DNA of 64,000 nucleotides from JAZKFT01 sp040386335 (GTDB lineage Bacteria > Bacteroidota > Bacteroidia > Chitinophagales > Chitinophagaceae). Position 1 is the first letter of the stretch. Each line of letters starts with the position of its first letter. The stretch is from the NCBI GenBank assembly GCA_040386335.1, contig JAZKFT010000022.1, positions 62,001 through 126,000 on the forward strand, read 5' to 3'. The notes under the pieces were generated by a model that worked only from the letters and a program-made list of their open reading frames with translations, searched no databases and was not told the DNA's origin. This document shows positions 1 through 8,557 of this stretch, piece after piece. A program made the translations under genes and the position numbers.

Positions 1-24
1 CTATTCGGCAACCATTATATTCTT

Positions 25-483
25 ATGAATATGTTGTTTTACCTGCTCTTTTTTTTGAGGCAAAAAATGATTGGCCAAAAAATGTTTTGGATATTGCTGG
101 TATCAGCGGTGATATTCTTTATCGCAAATTGTTTTTTTAAGCGACCCACAAAGTATTTTATGGAAGAAAGCAGTACGTTCAACAATATGATTATTTTTTT
201 GCTGGCCAGTAAATTATTAAGCAGCCAGATTTTTAGCCTAAAAATATCACTGCCAAAAAATCCGCTTTTTATTATTGGTTGTGCTGCCTGTATGTTTTGT
301 GCCATTTTCACGTTTTGTCGTATACTATATTTACTGAAGGGTAAAACGGGATTCAATACTTTTCTTTTCGACATCTTCCGTTATGTAAATGCGGTAACCT
401 ATCTTTTATTTACCTGGGCTTTTGTTTGCATCGCCAGGGAAATTTTATCCCGTAAAAAATCCATTTCACCCCAACGAACCTAA
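25..483 (+). CDS. Hypothetical multi-pass membrane protein (possibly 5'-truncated)
   Basis: Function not recognised. The 152-residue product is very hydrophobic, with about four membrane segments (near residues 1-15, 20-38, 75-105 and 115-140). It ends in a short basic tail. The reading frame stays open upstream to base 1, so the ATG at 25 may be internal and the gene may begin before the window. Its stop codon overlaps the ATG of the following histidine kinase (TAATG, shared base 483), which indicates translational coupling and one transcript with the two-component pair. An accessory membrane sensor for that kinase is possible, but this rests only on gene order. Confidence 0.55.
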   Translation: MNMLFYLLFFLRQKMIGQKMFWILLVSAVIFFIANCFFKRPTKYFMEESSTFNNMIIFLLASKLLSSQIFSLKISLPKNPLFIIGCAACMFCAIFTFCRILYLLKGKTGFNTFLFDIFRYVNAVTYLLFTWAFVCIAREILSRKKSISPQRT

Positions 484-1226
484 TGCCAGCAAACGATACC
501 CATCTTTATGCAGTTGTTCTCATAGCCGCCCTGCTCTTAATTGCATTTGTGGGCTACTTTGTCGCGGTCGTCATCAGGCAGCAAAGAGCCGTTTCCAAAT
601 GGCAGCAAGCCCGTATAGCAGCCGAAATACAAACACTTGAAAAAGAAAGGAGACGCATAGCCGGCGATCTCCACGATGAACTGGGCCCTATGCTCAGTGC
701 CATTAAATTACAGATAAACCACCTCGAACCAACTGATGAAACAGAAACGGCCGTGTTGGAAAAATCGAGTACACAAATAGACGGCATCATCCAACGTTTC
801 AGGGAAATCAGCTACGACTTGTTGCCAAACACATTGGTGCGGAAAGGTTTTATAAAAGCTACCGAAGAATTTGTAAGCAAGCTTAAATTATTGCACCCGC
901 TTGCCATCAGTTTTGTTGCCGCAGATTTTAAACTGGAAGCCGAAAGGGAAGTAAACCTCTATCGCATGGTTCAGGAAATAGTGCAGAATACCATTAAGCA
1001 TGCAAGAGCCACCAGGCTTGAGATAACAGTTGAGAAAAGACCGTCATCCATCGTGCTGAAGACAAAAGACGATGGCATTGGTTTTGGCTATACCGAAAAA
1101 AAGCAAATGGCCAATGGTCTTGGTTTAATGAACCTTCAGAGTAGGGCGGAGGTATTGGGAGGGCATCTTTCGGTGCAAACTCAACCCGGCATGGGCACTG
1201 CCTACGAAATAGAAATACCAATATAA
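483..1226 (+). CDS. NarL-type sensor histidine kinase (HisKA_3 + HATPase)
   Basis: This membrane-anchored histidine kinase of 247 residues has one N-terminal transmembrane helix (about 10-31) and a short coiled linker. A HisKA_3 dimerisation box follows, with the phospho-acceptor His64 in DLHDELGP, and then a HATPase domain with the N box VQEIVQNTIKHA and the G box GLGLMN. No extracellular sensor domain is encoded, as in LiaS/DegS-like minimal kinases. The start overlaps the stop of the upstream membrane protein. The response regulator begins 69 bases downstream, so the three genes very likely form one operon. The signal is unknown. The family call is secure; the cognate pairing is inferred from adjacency. 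Confidence 0.9.
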   Translation: MPANDTHLYAVVLIAALLLIAFVGYFVAVVIRQQRAVSKWQQARIAAEIQTLEKERRRIAGDLHDELGPMLSAIKLQINHLEPTDETETAVLEKSSTQIDGIIQRFREISYDLLPNTLVRKGFIKATEEFVSKLKLLHPLAISFVAADFKLEAEREVNLYRMVQEIVQNTIKHARATRLEITVEKRPSSIVLKTKDDGIGFGYTEKKQMANGLGLMNLQSRAEVLGGHLSVQTQPGMGTAYEIEIPI

Positions 1227-1295
1227 AGATTCAGGGTTCAGGGATACAAGGCTTCAAGACAGGGTATTAGCAGCCTGTCCATTTATACCAACAAT

Positions 1296-1961
1296 ATGGA
1301 AACTAACAACCACTATATTAAGATTGTGATAGCTGACGATCACGAAATTTTCAGGGATGGCTTTAAGCTGATGCTGAGTAAGCAGAAAGATATCCAGTTG
1401 GTGGGCGAAGCTGCCAATGGCCGGGATCTGGTAGAACTGGTAAACCAACTACTCCCGGATCTTGTAATTACCGATATAAAAATGCCTGTAATGGATGGCA
1501 TAGAAGCTGCAAAAAAAATTGCTGCACAGCACCCCGACATGGGCATCATTGGTCTGTCTATGTTTGATGAAGATGACCTGATTATAGATATGCTGGAAGC
1601 CGGCGCAAAAGGCTATCTTTTGAAAAACGCCAATAAGGAACAGATAACCGAAGCCATCAAAACCGTTTACGAAGGCAGCCCTTACTACTGCAAAACCACC
1701 AGCACCAAGCTTACGCAAATGATTGCCAAAAGCAAATTCAACCCTTACCGTAAAAAGGAGGTCATTGAATTCAGTGACCGGGAGCATGAAATTATCGGGT
1801 TGATCTGCCAGGAATTGACCAATAAGGAAATAGCTGATAAACTCTTTCTCAGCATTAGAACTGTAGAAGGCCACCGCCTGAAAATAATGGAAAAGATGAA
1901 TGTGAAAAACCCTGTGGGGCTGGTGGTATATGCATTAAAGAATGGGATGGTAAAGGTATAA
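1296..1961 (+). CDS. NarL/LuxR-type response regulator
   Basis: A two-domain DNA-binding response regulator of 221 residues. The receiver domain (about 8-125) has the acidic pair Asp14/Asp15, the phospho-acceptor Asp60 in VITDIKMPVMDG, and the conserved Lys in LLKNA. The C-terminal LuxR helix-turn-helix (about 150-215) carries LTNKEIADKLFLSIRTVEGH. Full length for the family, with no missing catalytic residue. It follows the minimal histidine kinase directly and is its probable partner. Target promoters cannot be deduced from this window. A long palindrome at 2019-2061 lies just downstream and probably ends this operon. Confidence 0.92.
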   Translation: METNNHYIKIVIADDHEIFRDGFKLMLSKQKDIQLVGEAANGRDLVELVNQLLPDLVITDIKMPVMDGIEAAKKIAAQHPDMGIIGLSMFDEDDLIIDMLEAGAKGYLLKNANKEQITEAIKTVYEGSPYYCKTTSTKLTQMIAKSKFNPYRKKEVIEFSDREHEIIGLICQELTNKEIADKLFLSIRTVEGHRLKIMEKMNVKNPVGLVVYALKNGMVKV

Positions 1962-2018
1962 AAGTCCGTTTCGGCAAAATGTATGACGAGCGAACATTCA
2001 AATAAAATTGACTATGAA

Positions 2019-2061
2019 CATCCTTGTAAATGTCAAATGGCATTTGAGATTTACAAGGATG
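2019..2061. terminator. Long palindrome, probable bidirectional terminator
   Basis: Two 21-base arms (2019-2039 and 2041-2061) pair at 20 of 21 positions around a single central base, with one G-G mismatch (2032/2048). It lies between the convergent response regulator (ends 1961) and sanA (ends 2137), where a shared terminator is expected. A T-rich stretch follows on the plus side. The near-absence of a loop is unusual for an ordinary terminator. Confidence 0.6.
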
Positions 2062-2136
2062 GCTTATTTTGCTGAGTACTATAATTCAAGGAGAAATGAA
2101 TAACATTTGCCATCCACATCGGGACGCGTATAATGC

Positions 2137-2784
2137 TTATTTCAACTCAATTTTCTCCCCGCCAAACTTTGGCTCTGTTCCTAAAATATGCACATCCAGC
2201 ATAAGTTTTACCCTTGCTAAAACCTCTCTTGCCCTGGTTTTAAATCCGTATCGTGCAGTTACATCTTTGGCATTATAACCTACAGCAGCGATACCATTAT
2301 GGCGGGCTATATACACTGCGCGTTCGTTATGAAAGGGTTGGGAAATAATGATAAAAGCCGATTGGCCAAAAATCTCCTTACCCCGGATAATGGAATCAAA
2401 TGTGCGAAAACCGGCATAGTCTAATACAATTGCAGAATCAGGGATTCCATTTTCCATCAACGCCAGTTTCATATCCTCAGGTTCGCTGTATTCTTTACGG
2501 CTGTTATCACCACTGGCGATGATGTATTTCACTTTGCCAGCCTTGTACAATTCCACAGCAGCATCTATGCGGTACTGGAAATACTGGTTCGTCCAACCGT
2601 TGCTTAAATACCTGGATGTGCCCAGTAATAATGCGGCTTTATGATAAGGTACCGCCTTTACATCGCTATATAAATAAGGCACAGCATCGGCTGATACTTT
2701 TTTATAACAGGCGAAAACAGCCACCAATGTAACCACCAGCAGCACAGCGAACCACCTGAACATTTTTGAACGAAAGACTCTCAT
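2137..2784 (-). CDS. sanA: SanA/YdcF-family DUF218 membrane protein
   Basis: A 215-residue protein with one N-terminal transmembrane helix (about 8-27) and a DUF218 domain. Hallmarks are GTSRYL, the NQYFQYRIDAA segment, IIASGDNS and ISQPFHNERAVYIAR. In E. coli SanA is an inner-membrane-anchored protein that affects envelope permeability to vancomycin at high temperature; its biochemical activity is not settled. The motif spacing matches SanA better than YdcF. The gene is single and divergent from ppc. An alternative start at the second Met (2763) would only shorten the cytoplasmic tip. Confidence 0.85.
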   Translation of the reverse strand: MRVFRSKMFRWFAVLLVVTLVAVFACYKKVSADAVPYLYSDVKAVPYHKAALLLGTSRYLSNGWTNQYFQYRIDAAVELYKAGKVKYIIASGDNSRKEYSEPEDMKLALMENGIPDSAIVLDYAGFRTFDSIIRGKEIFGQSAFIIISQPFHNERAVYIARHNGIAAVGYNAKDVTARYGFKTRAREVLARVKLMLDVHILGTEPKFGGEKIELK

Positions 2785-2943
2785 TTTGAAATTTTAGTAA
2801 GGCAGAAAGCCCAATCATGGCAAAAAATAATATCCTTCGCATAGTTCCGCTTTTTAGTCATTTTTTCAATCAATCAAACTGTCCTAATCAGGTTATTTAG
2901 CCAGCTTTAACAAATTCCGTAGCCCATTCCTTAAATTCGCGGC

Positions 2944-5526
2944 ATGCCAAACAAAGAGTCAATAGAAAATTTTAGAAGAAATGTGGTGGATAAGTACACC
3001 ATTTACAATAGTTTATTCGCTGCACTTCCATTTTCGGGCGTAGCTAATGTGGGTAACCTGCTGCCTATTTTTTTACAGCATTGTATAGATGGATACGAGC
3101 ATGGCAAGAGCCCGGTACAGATAATAGATGGATTTTTTGCCCAACAAACCAATGGCCTCAGCACCGACGAACAGCTGCAACGGCTATTTAAATTTGTACA
3201 ATATATCGAGCGCCAGGTTGTGCTTTTCGATGCTATTGAAGATGCTGCCTTTCCATCGGTAAATGATGTAAACGGTCAGGGTAGCCTCGCCAACCTTTTG
3301 AATGAGGTGACATTCAGTAACAAAAAAGACGCGCTAAAGAAGAAACTGGAGCATTTTAAGATCCGCATCGTACTTACGGCGCATCCCACCCAGTTTTATC
3401 CCGGTACTGTGCTGGGTATTATACATGATATGGCCGAAGCGATTGGAAAAAACGATTTCCATACCATCAACCAATACATTCAGCAACTGGGCATTACACC
3501 TTTTTTCAATAAGCAAAAACCCACTCCATACGATGAAGCGGTAAACCTGATGTGGTATATGGAAAACATCTTTTACCAAAGTATGGGCAGCATTTACAAC
3601 TACATCGTCAACGAAATTTTCGATGGGCAGTATGAAGGCAACAACAGCTTTGTGGAACTGGGTTTCTGGCCCGGTGGCGATAGGGATGGCAATCCATTTG
3701 TAGACGCCGCCACCACGCTGAAAGTGGGATCGGCACTGCGTACCATTTGCATACTGTGCTACTACCGCGATGTAAGGAAACTGAAGCGCCGCCTCACTTT
3801 CCGCGAAGTGGACAAGCGCATAGCAGCTCTCGAGCAACTACTATATGAGAACGTATTTCTGCAAGCCACATCTCTGAACCTTAACCAGAATTACCTGCTG
3901 CAGCAATTAAAGGAAATAAGGGAACTGATCGTTTCAGAACATCACGGTCTATACCTGCGGATGCTGGACAGCCTGATCAATAAAGTAAAAATTTTCGGAA
4001 CCCATTTTGCCTCACTTGACATACGCCAGGATAGCCGTATTCATACAAAAGTGTTGGCCGAGATCAATGAAATGGTCAAAGCAAAAGGTGAAGCGGCTAT
4101 TTTGCCGGATGGCTTCGAAACCATGACGGATGTGGAGAAAATACAGGTACTGGGTAGTGTTCGCGGAAAATTAAACCCCAATGAATTTACCGGCATTACC
4201 AAAGACACCATCGAAAGTTGCTATGCCATCAGCCAGATACAAAAGGCCAATGGCGAAATTGGTTGCCACCGCTATATTATCAGCCAGTGCAACGATGCGG
4301 TAAACGTAATGGAAGTGTATGCCTTATTGCAGCTCTGCGGCTTTAGCTCGCCGATGCCCGTTGATATTGTGCCGCTTTTTGAAACCATCGACGACCTGAA
4401 AGCTTCTGAAGGCATTATGGAATTGCTGTACACAAGCCCGGTGTACATGACACATTTGCAAAGCCGGCGTAGCAAACAAAGCATTATGCTGGGCTTTAGC
4501 GACGGTACCAAAGACGGGGGATACCTGCAAGCCAACTGGAGTATTTATAAGGCCAAAGAAAGCCTGAGTGCTATATCCAAAAAATACGAAATAGACATTG
4601 CATTTTTTGATGGTCGTGGTGGACCGCCGGCAAGGGGCGGTGGAAAAACGCACCAGTTTTATGCATCAATGGGCAGCAGTATTGAGAATAAAGAAATACA
4701 ACTGACGGTGCAGGGACAAACGATCACTTCTAATTTTGGAACCACTACTTCAGCCAGGTATAACGTGGAGCAACTGCTGAGCGCAGGTCTTAGCAACGAA
4801 CTTTTTGCCGAGCATAAAACTGACATGAACGAAGCGGAACGGGCGGTTATAGAAGAACTGTCAGTACGTAGTTTTGACGCCTATCAACAGTTTAAGTCGA
4901 ATGATTTGTTTATGCCCTACCTGCAAAGGATGAGCCCTTTGAAATACTATGGCGATAGCAATATTGCCAGCCGCCCCACCAAGCGCAATGCAGCAGGGGC
5001 GCTGCGTTTCGAAGATTTGCGGGCTATTCCGTTTGTGGGAAGCTGGAGCCAGATCAAACAAAACGTGCCGGGCTATTTTGGCCTTGGCACTGCCTTTAAA
5101 TACTTTGCCGATAATGGCCGTTTTGAGGAGGTAAGGGCATTGTACCAACAAGCACCCTTCTTCCGTACGCTGATCGATAATAGCATGATGAGCATGCTGA
5201 AATCGTTTTTTCCCTTAACGCAGTTTATTGATAAAGACCCTGAATTCGGGGCTTTCCGAAAACTGATCCAGGACGAGTATGAACTTACCAAAAAATGGGT
5301 ACTGGATCTCAGTGATAGCAAAGAGCTGATGCAGAACGATATTATCAGCCGTAAGTCTATCAATCTCCGGGATAAGATCGTGTTACCACTTCTAACCATA
5401 CAGCAGTTCGCCATGCAGCACCTGCATGAACAAAACGACTTGCCAGAGGAGAAGAAAGCGATGTACGAAAAGCTAATCACCCGCAGCATGTTTGGTATTA
5501 TCAACGCTGCAAGAAATTCGGCATAA
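2944..5526 (+). CDS. ppc: Phosphoenolpyruvate carboxylase
   Basis: Catalyses bicarbonate addition to phosphoenolpyruvate to give oxaloacetate, the anaplerotic feed of the TCA cycle. The 860-residue product carries the catalytic His147 in LTAHPTQ and the GFWPGGDRDGNPFV block. Also present are the glycine-rich FFDGRGGPPARGGG loop, SNFGTTTSARYNVEQLL, and the C-terminal FVGSWSQIKQNVPGYFGLG block. Length is typical of bacterial PEPC. The ATG at 2944 is the only sensible start. Transcription ends at the hairpin at 5548-5578. The gene stands alone and is divergent from sanA. Confidence 0.96.
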   Translation: MPNKESIENFRRNVVDKYTIYNSLFAALPFSGVANVGNLLPIFLQHCIDGYEHGKSPVQIIDGFFAQQTNGLSTDEQLQRLFKFVQYIERQVVLFDAIEDAAFPSVNDVNGQGSLANLLNEVTFSNKKDALKKKLEHFKIRIVLTAHPTQFYPGTVLGIIHDMAEAIGKNDFHTINQYIQQLGITPFFNKQKPTPYDEAVNLMWYMENIFYQSMGSIYNYIVNEIFDGQYEGNNSFVELGFWPGGDRDGNPFVDAATTLKVGSALRTICILCYYRDVRKLKRRLTFREVDKRIAALEQLLYENVFLQATSLNLNQNYLLQQLKEIRELIVSEHHGLYLRMLDSLINKVKIFGTHFASLDIRQDSRIHTKVLAEINEMVKAKGEAAILPDGFETMTDVEKIQVLGSVRGKLNPNEFTGITKDTIESCYAISQIQKANGEIGCHRYIISQCNDAVNVMEVYALLQLCGFSSPMPVDIVPLFETIDDLKASEGIMELLYTSPVYMTHLQSRRSKQSIMLGFSDGTKDGGYLQANWSIYKAKESLSAISKKYEIDIAFFDGRGGPPARGGGKTHQFYASMGSSIENKEIQLTVQGQTITSNFGTTTSARYNVEQLLSAGLSNELFAEHKTDMNEAERAVIEELSVRSFDAYQQFKSNDLFMPYLQRMSPLKYYGDSNIASRPTKRNAAGALRFEDLRAIPFVGSWSQIKQNVPGYFGLGTAFKYFADNGRFEEVRALYQQAPFFRTLIDNSMMSMLKSFFPLTQFIDKDPEFGAFRKLIQDEYELTKKWVLDLSDSKELMQNDIISRKSINLRDKIVLPLLTIQQFAMQHLHEQNDLPEEKKAMYEKLITRSMFGIINAARNSA

Positions 5527-5547
5527 CATTTCATCGATCGCATTTAT

Positions 5548-5582
5548 GGTTGCCGGCCTTTTATTAAGGTCGGCAACCCTGT
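5548..5582 (+). terminator. Rho-independent terminator of ppc
   Basis: A 13-base-pair stem (5548-5560 with 5566-5578, one G-U pair) closes a five-base loop and is followed by a short T tract, 22 bases after the ppc stop codon. Confidence 0.75.
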
Positions 5583-5637
5583 TTTCACGATTTCATCATG
5601 GTGCAATGAAACCATTAAAGTTGTCGTCATAGTCATT

Positions 5638-6027
5638 ATGAAAAACATACTTCTTGTTTTATTGACCCTTCTTGTTTTTTCCTGTAAAAAATCAGTTACC
5701 ACAGAAATACCCACTGAAGCTCATGGCAATTGGGAATTAAGGGGAGAACATTGCGGATGGAGTCTACCCAGGTCCCATCCTGTTGGCAACGGGGCTATTA
5801 TAAAAATCAATACTGACGGTACGTACCAATCGTCATTTGGAGGCACCTATTCCGGCAGCTATACCATCACTCAAAGGGTAAATGCATCGCAGCAAAAGCA
5901 GTGGTACATATATTTTGATGGCAATTGGAAACACGAATACCGGTTGACCCTTGACAATGGGAAGTTCTCCATCGACAATGCAGATGTGATTGCAGATGGC
6001 TGCGGATATATGTTTGAGCGTTACTGA
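5638..6027 (+). CDS. Small lipocalin-like lipoprotein, unknown function
   Basis: A 129-residue product with a lipoprotein signal: a hydrophobic run followed by the lipobox LVFSC, giving lipidated Cys16, then KKS. The mature part reads as alternating beta strands (GNWELRG, GAIIKINTDGTYQSSFGG, GSYTITQR, WYIYFDG), a pattern common in small Bacteroidota lipocalin-like lipoproteins. No catalytic motif is visible. Four Cys in the mature chain could form disulfides. It is a single-gene unit closed by the hairpin at 6036-6066. The fold assignment is by eye only. Confidence 0.65.
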   Translation: MKNILLVLLTLLVFSCKKSVTTEIPTEAHGNWELRGEHCGWSLPRSHPVGNGAIIKINTDGTYQSSFGGTYSGSYTITQRVNASQQKQWYIYFDGNWKHEYRLTLDNGKFSIDNADVIADGCGYMFERY

Positions 6028-6035
6028 TATAAAGA

Positions 6036-6066
6036 AAAAGAGACGTTGCGATACAACGTCTCTTTT
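6036..6066. terminator. Bidirectional rho-independent terminator
   Basis: A perfect 13-base-pair stem (6036-6048 with 6054-6066) has a five-base loop, A-rich on the left and T-rich on the right. It can terminate both the lipoprotein gene (+, ends 6027) and the convergent M28 peptidase gene (-, ends 6097). Confidence 0.85.
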
Positions 6067-6096
6067 CTACAAATGAACTAATCAACCAGTCACTAA

Positions 6097-7671
6097 TCAC
6101 CTTGTCGCTGTCGGAACTGGCAAATCCCTCACCAGGTTATTTTCCCGGTTGGCCAGTTCCCAGGCCAGGTGAAACGCCAGCTTTGCCCTTTTGGCCATCA
6201 GCTCAAAATTTATTTTTTCGATGGTATCGGTGGCCTTGTGATAATCGGGGTGGCTACCGTTATAAAAGAACACGATGGGCACACCGTGTTTGGCAAAATT
6301 GTAGTGGTCGCTACGGAAATAAATACGCTCCCTGTCGTTGGGGTCATCGAATTTGTAGTCGAGCTCCAGGTTTACAGACTGCTTATTGATCCGCTCCATC
6401 AAAGGTTTGATCTCAGTACTAATTTTATCGCTACCCACGGCATACACGTAGTTGAGCGAGTCGCCGTTCTTACGTTTGGGGTCTATCCTGCCAATCATAT
6501 CGGTATTGATATTGGCACTCACTTTTTCCAACTCCACCACGGGATGAGAAGTGGCGTAGTCGCTTCCCCACAGTCCTTTTTCCTCACCACTCACTGTCAT
6601 AAAAATGATGCTGCGTTTTGGCCTGAAGCCGTCTTTTGTAGCATCCGCAAAAGCTGCAGCCATGGCCATTACGGCGCTGGTGCCGCTTCCATCGTCATCC
6701 GCCCCGCGGAAAATATCTTTACCATTCGTTCCCAGGTGGTCCATATGTGCCGTCATGTACACATATTCATCGGGTCGCTCTGAACCTTTGATATAGCCAA
6801 TTACATTCCTGGCCTTTCTTTTTTCTGTTGCTTCTTTGTAGGTAAGTTCCACGTCAGCCGCTACATTTTTTATAGCCAGTTGGTTGAGCTGCTTTTTCTT
6901 TTTAACCAGGTCGAGGATCTGCTTAAAATTTTCTTTTCCAAATAAAGAATCGAGCGTAGAATGCGCCAATGATGCCTGGTTTAGAACAGGGGCAGCCGGG
7001 TTATATCTTAAAGTATTCCTCAGATAAATACTCCTGAATGCCTCGGGAATGTTGGGCTCAGCTGAAAAACTGAACACGGCTTTTGCGCCTCGTGCTTTTG
7101 CAGCTGCCAATTTTTTTGGCTCGCCACGTGCTGCCCAGTCCGATGCTTTTTTGGTACCTGTTATCAGCCAGGTACTATCGGCATTCATGGGTTCTCCGCT
7201 GGTATACACCACTATTTTGCCATCAACATCTTTTCCGGCATAGTCATCGTATAAGCTATCACTGATGCCATAACCTACAAATACCAATTCTTTTGCTGTA
7301 ATGTTTTGGTTAAACGAAGTACCGGTAGACATAATGAATTTGGCACCTGGTAAATACGTATTTCCACCGATGGAAAGTGTTTCTGTAACCATCGAATCCC
7401 GGAACACCTCGTAATACTGCAGGTATTTTTTTGCCTTACTGAACTTTTTAAGCTTCGACAATTTGAACTGGGAAGCGATATACTCAGCTGCCTTTTTTTC
7501 ACCGGGGGTACTGGTTTCCCTGCCGGCCATCTCGTCGCTGGTAAGCACAGTGAGATAGGCCCTTAGCTGGTCTGTGGTAATATGCGATGCATAGTCAGTT
7601 GCAGTTTTTGTTTGGGCCACGGCAGCTGACACCGAAAAAAACAGGGCAGTAATCAGGAATGGTTTGAGCAT
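6097..7671 (-). CDS. Secreted M28-family metallopeptidase
   Basis: A zinc aminopeptidase-type hydrolase of 524 residues. It begins with a clear signal peptide ending near AVAQT, followed by an N-terminal helical and PA-like region. The peptidase domain shows the family metal ligands in order: His in TAHMDHLG, the bridging Asp in GADDDGSG, the catalytic/ligand pair in SGEEKGLWG, Asp in NTDMIGR, and the late His in SHPDYHKATDT. It probably releases N-terminal amino acids from peptides in the periplasm or outside the cell. It is transcribed alone toward the terminator at 6036-6066. The exact peptide preference cannot be read from sequence. Confidence 0.92.
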   Translation of the reverse strand: MLKPFLITALFFSVSAAVAQTKTATDYASHITTDQLRAYLTVLTSDEMAGRETSTPGEKKAAEYIASQFKLSKLKKFSKAKKYLQYYEVFRDSMVTETLSIGGNTYLPGAKFIMSTGTSFNQNITAKELVFVGYGISDSLYDDYAGKDVDGKIVVYTSGEPMNADSTWLITGTKKASDWAARGEPKKLAAAKARGAKAVFSFSAEPNIPEAFRSIYLRNTLRYNPAAPVLNQASLAHSTLDSLFGKENFKQILDLVKKKKQLNQLAIKNVAADVELTYKEATEKRKARNVIGYIKGSERPDEYVYMTAHMDHLGTNGKDIFRGADDDGSGTSAVMAMAAAFADATKDGFRPKRSIIFMTVSGEEKGLWGSDYATSHPVVELEKVSANINTDMIGRIDPKRKNGDSLNYVYAVGSDKISTEIKPLMERINKQSVNLELDYKFDDPNDRERIYFRSDHYNFAKHGVPIVFFYNGSHPDYHKATDTIEKINFELMAKRAKLAFHLAWELANRENNLVRDLPVPTATR

Positions 7672-7722
7672 AAGTTGTAGTTAGGTTGTTTGGTAAAAAG
7701 CAATCGTTTATTTTAAAAAAGA

Positions 7723-7860
7723 GTCCGTCATTGGCAGGGTTCTTGCCCGCGGCAATCCCCGACTATTTGTTGGAGTGGTAGTTTTTAAGGCAACCAGTAG
7801 TTCCCGGTTCATGGGGATTGCCACGTCGGGGCAAGAACCCCTCCTCGCAATGACGGTCGC
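7723..7860. repeat. Imperfect inverted repeat element (MITE/REP-like)
   Basis: Two arms of about 40 and 47 bases (7723-7760 and 7813-7860) are inverted copies of each other with a few gaps. Each carries the core TTCTTGCCC near a GTCATTG end, so both outer ends read as GTCATTG. The spacer is about 50 bases. It lies between the M28 peptidase start and the gmk stop and codes for nothing. The TCATTGCGAGG-type end resembles dispersed palindromic elements common in bacteria; this comparison is from memory. Confidence 0.6.
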
Positions 7861-7896
7861 TTTTTGCGAAAAGCCCCCAATGAGCGGAAGTGTTTT

Positions 7897-8466
7897 TTAC
7901 TTGTTCAAAAAATCTGTCACTACTACGGCAGCTTCTTTTTGGGCTCTTTCCAGCACATCGTTCACGATTGTCACATCAAAATTATCCTTAAAACTCATCT
8001 CGTACGAAGCTTTACTGATACGGGTCCTGATGCTTTCGGGTGTTTCTGTGCCCCGGCTTTCCAGCCGTTTTTGCAGCTCATCCACCGAAGGTGCCTGAAT
8101 GAATATGGACAGGGAATTATTTGCAAATTGCTGTTGTACGTGGATAGCACCCTTTACATCAATGTCCAGAAGTGGGGTTTTCCCTTCGGCCCATATCCTT
8201 TCCATTTCGCTTTTTAGCGTGCCGTAGTATTTCCCTTCGTACACCATTTCCCATTCTATAAAAGCCTCTTCGTTTATTTTTTGGTTGAATTCTGCGGCAC
8301 TCATAAAATGGTAGTCTTTACCATTTACCTCGCCAGCTCTTTGCTGCCTTGTGGCTGCCGAAACAGAGAATTGCAGTTTCGGAAACTGCGTTAACAGGTA
8401 CCGTGTAATAGATGTTTTGCCGGCACCGGACGGCGCCGTAATAATAATAACCGATCCTGTATGCAT
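7897..8466 (-). CDS. gmk: Guanylate kinase
   Basis: Phosphorylates GMP to GDP with ATP, an essential step of purine nucleotide synthesis. The 189-residue product has the P-loop APSGAGKTS at its N terminus, the GMP-binding SAATRQQRAGEVNGKDYHF region, the YGT segment, and LLDIDVKGA. I start at the Met at 8466 rather than the longer frame from 8502. The extra 12 residues would run through the terminator hairpin at 8497-8527, and MHTGSVIIITAPSG matches family N termini. Length is normal. It is probably expressed separately from the upstream Bax-inhibitor gene because of that hairpin. Confidence 0.95.
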   Translation of the reverse strand: MHTGSVIIITAPSGAGKTSITRYLLTQFPKLQFSVSAATRQQRAGEVNGKDYHFMSAAEFNQKINEEAFIEWEMVYEGKYYGTLKSEMERIWAEGKTPLLDIDVKGAIHVQQQFANNSLSIFIQAPSVDELQKRLESRGTETPESIRTRISKASYEMSFKDNFDVTIVNDVLERAQKEAAVVVTDFLNK

Positions 8467-8496
8467 AGAGGAGTACGTAAGGTTGGCCGGAAAGAT

Positions 8497-8527
8497 AAAC
8501 ACCTCATCCGATATGGATGAGGTGTTT
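8497..8527 (-). terminator. Rho-independent terminator after the Bax-inhibitor-1 gene
   Basis: A perfect 13-base-pair stem (8497-8509 with 8515-8527) with a five-base loop. In the minus direction it ends in TTTAT and lies 31 bases beyond the stop of the Bax-inhibitor gene (8558). Confidence 0.8.
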
Positions 8528-8557
8528 TATTTGAATGGCCCGGGAATTAAAAAATGG

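Noticed and set aside
2906..2939. Promoter TAAATTCG just before ppc
   Set aside because: It ends five bases before the ATG, which would place the transcript start inside the gene; not credible.
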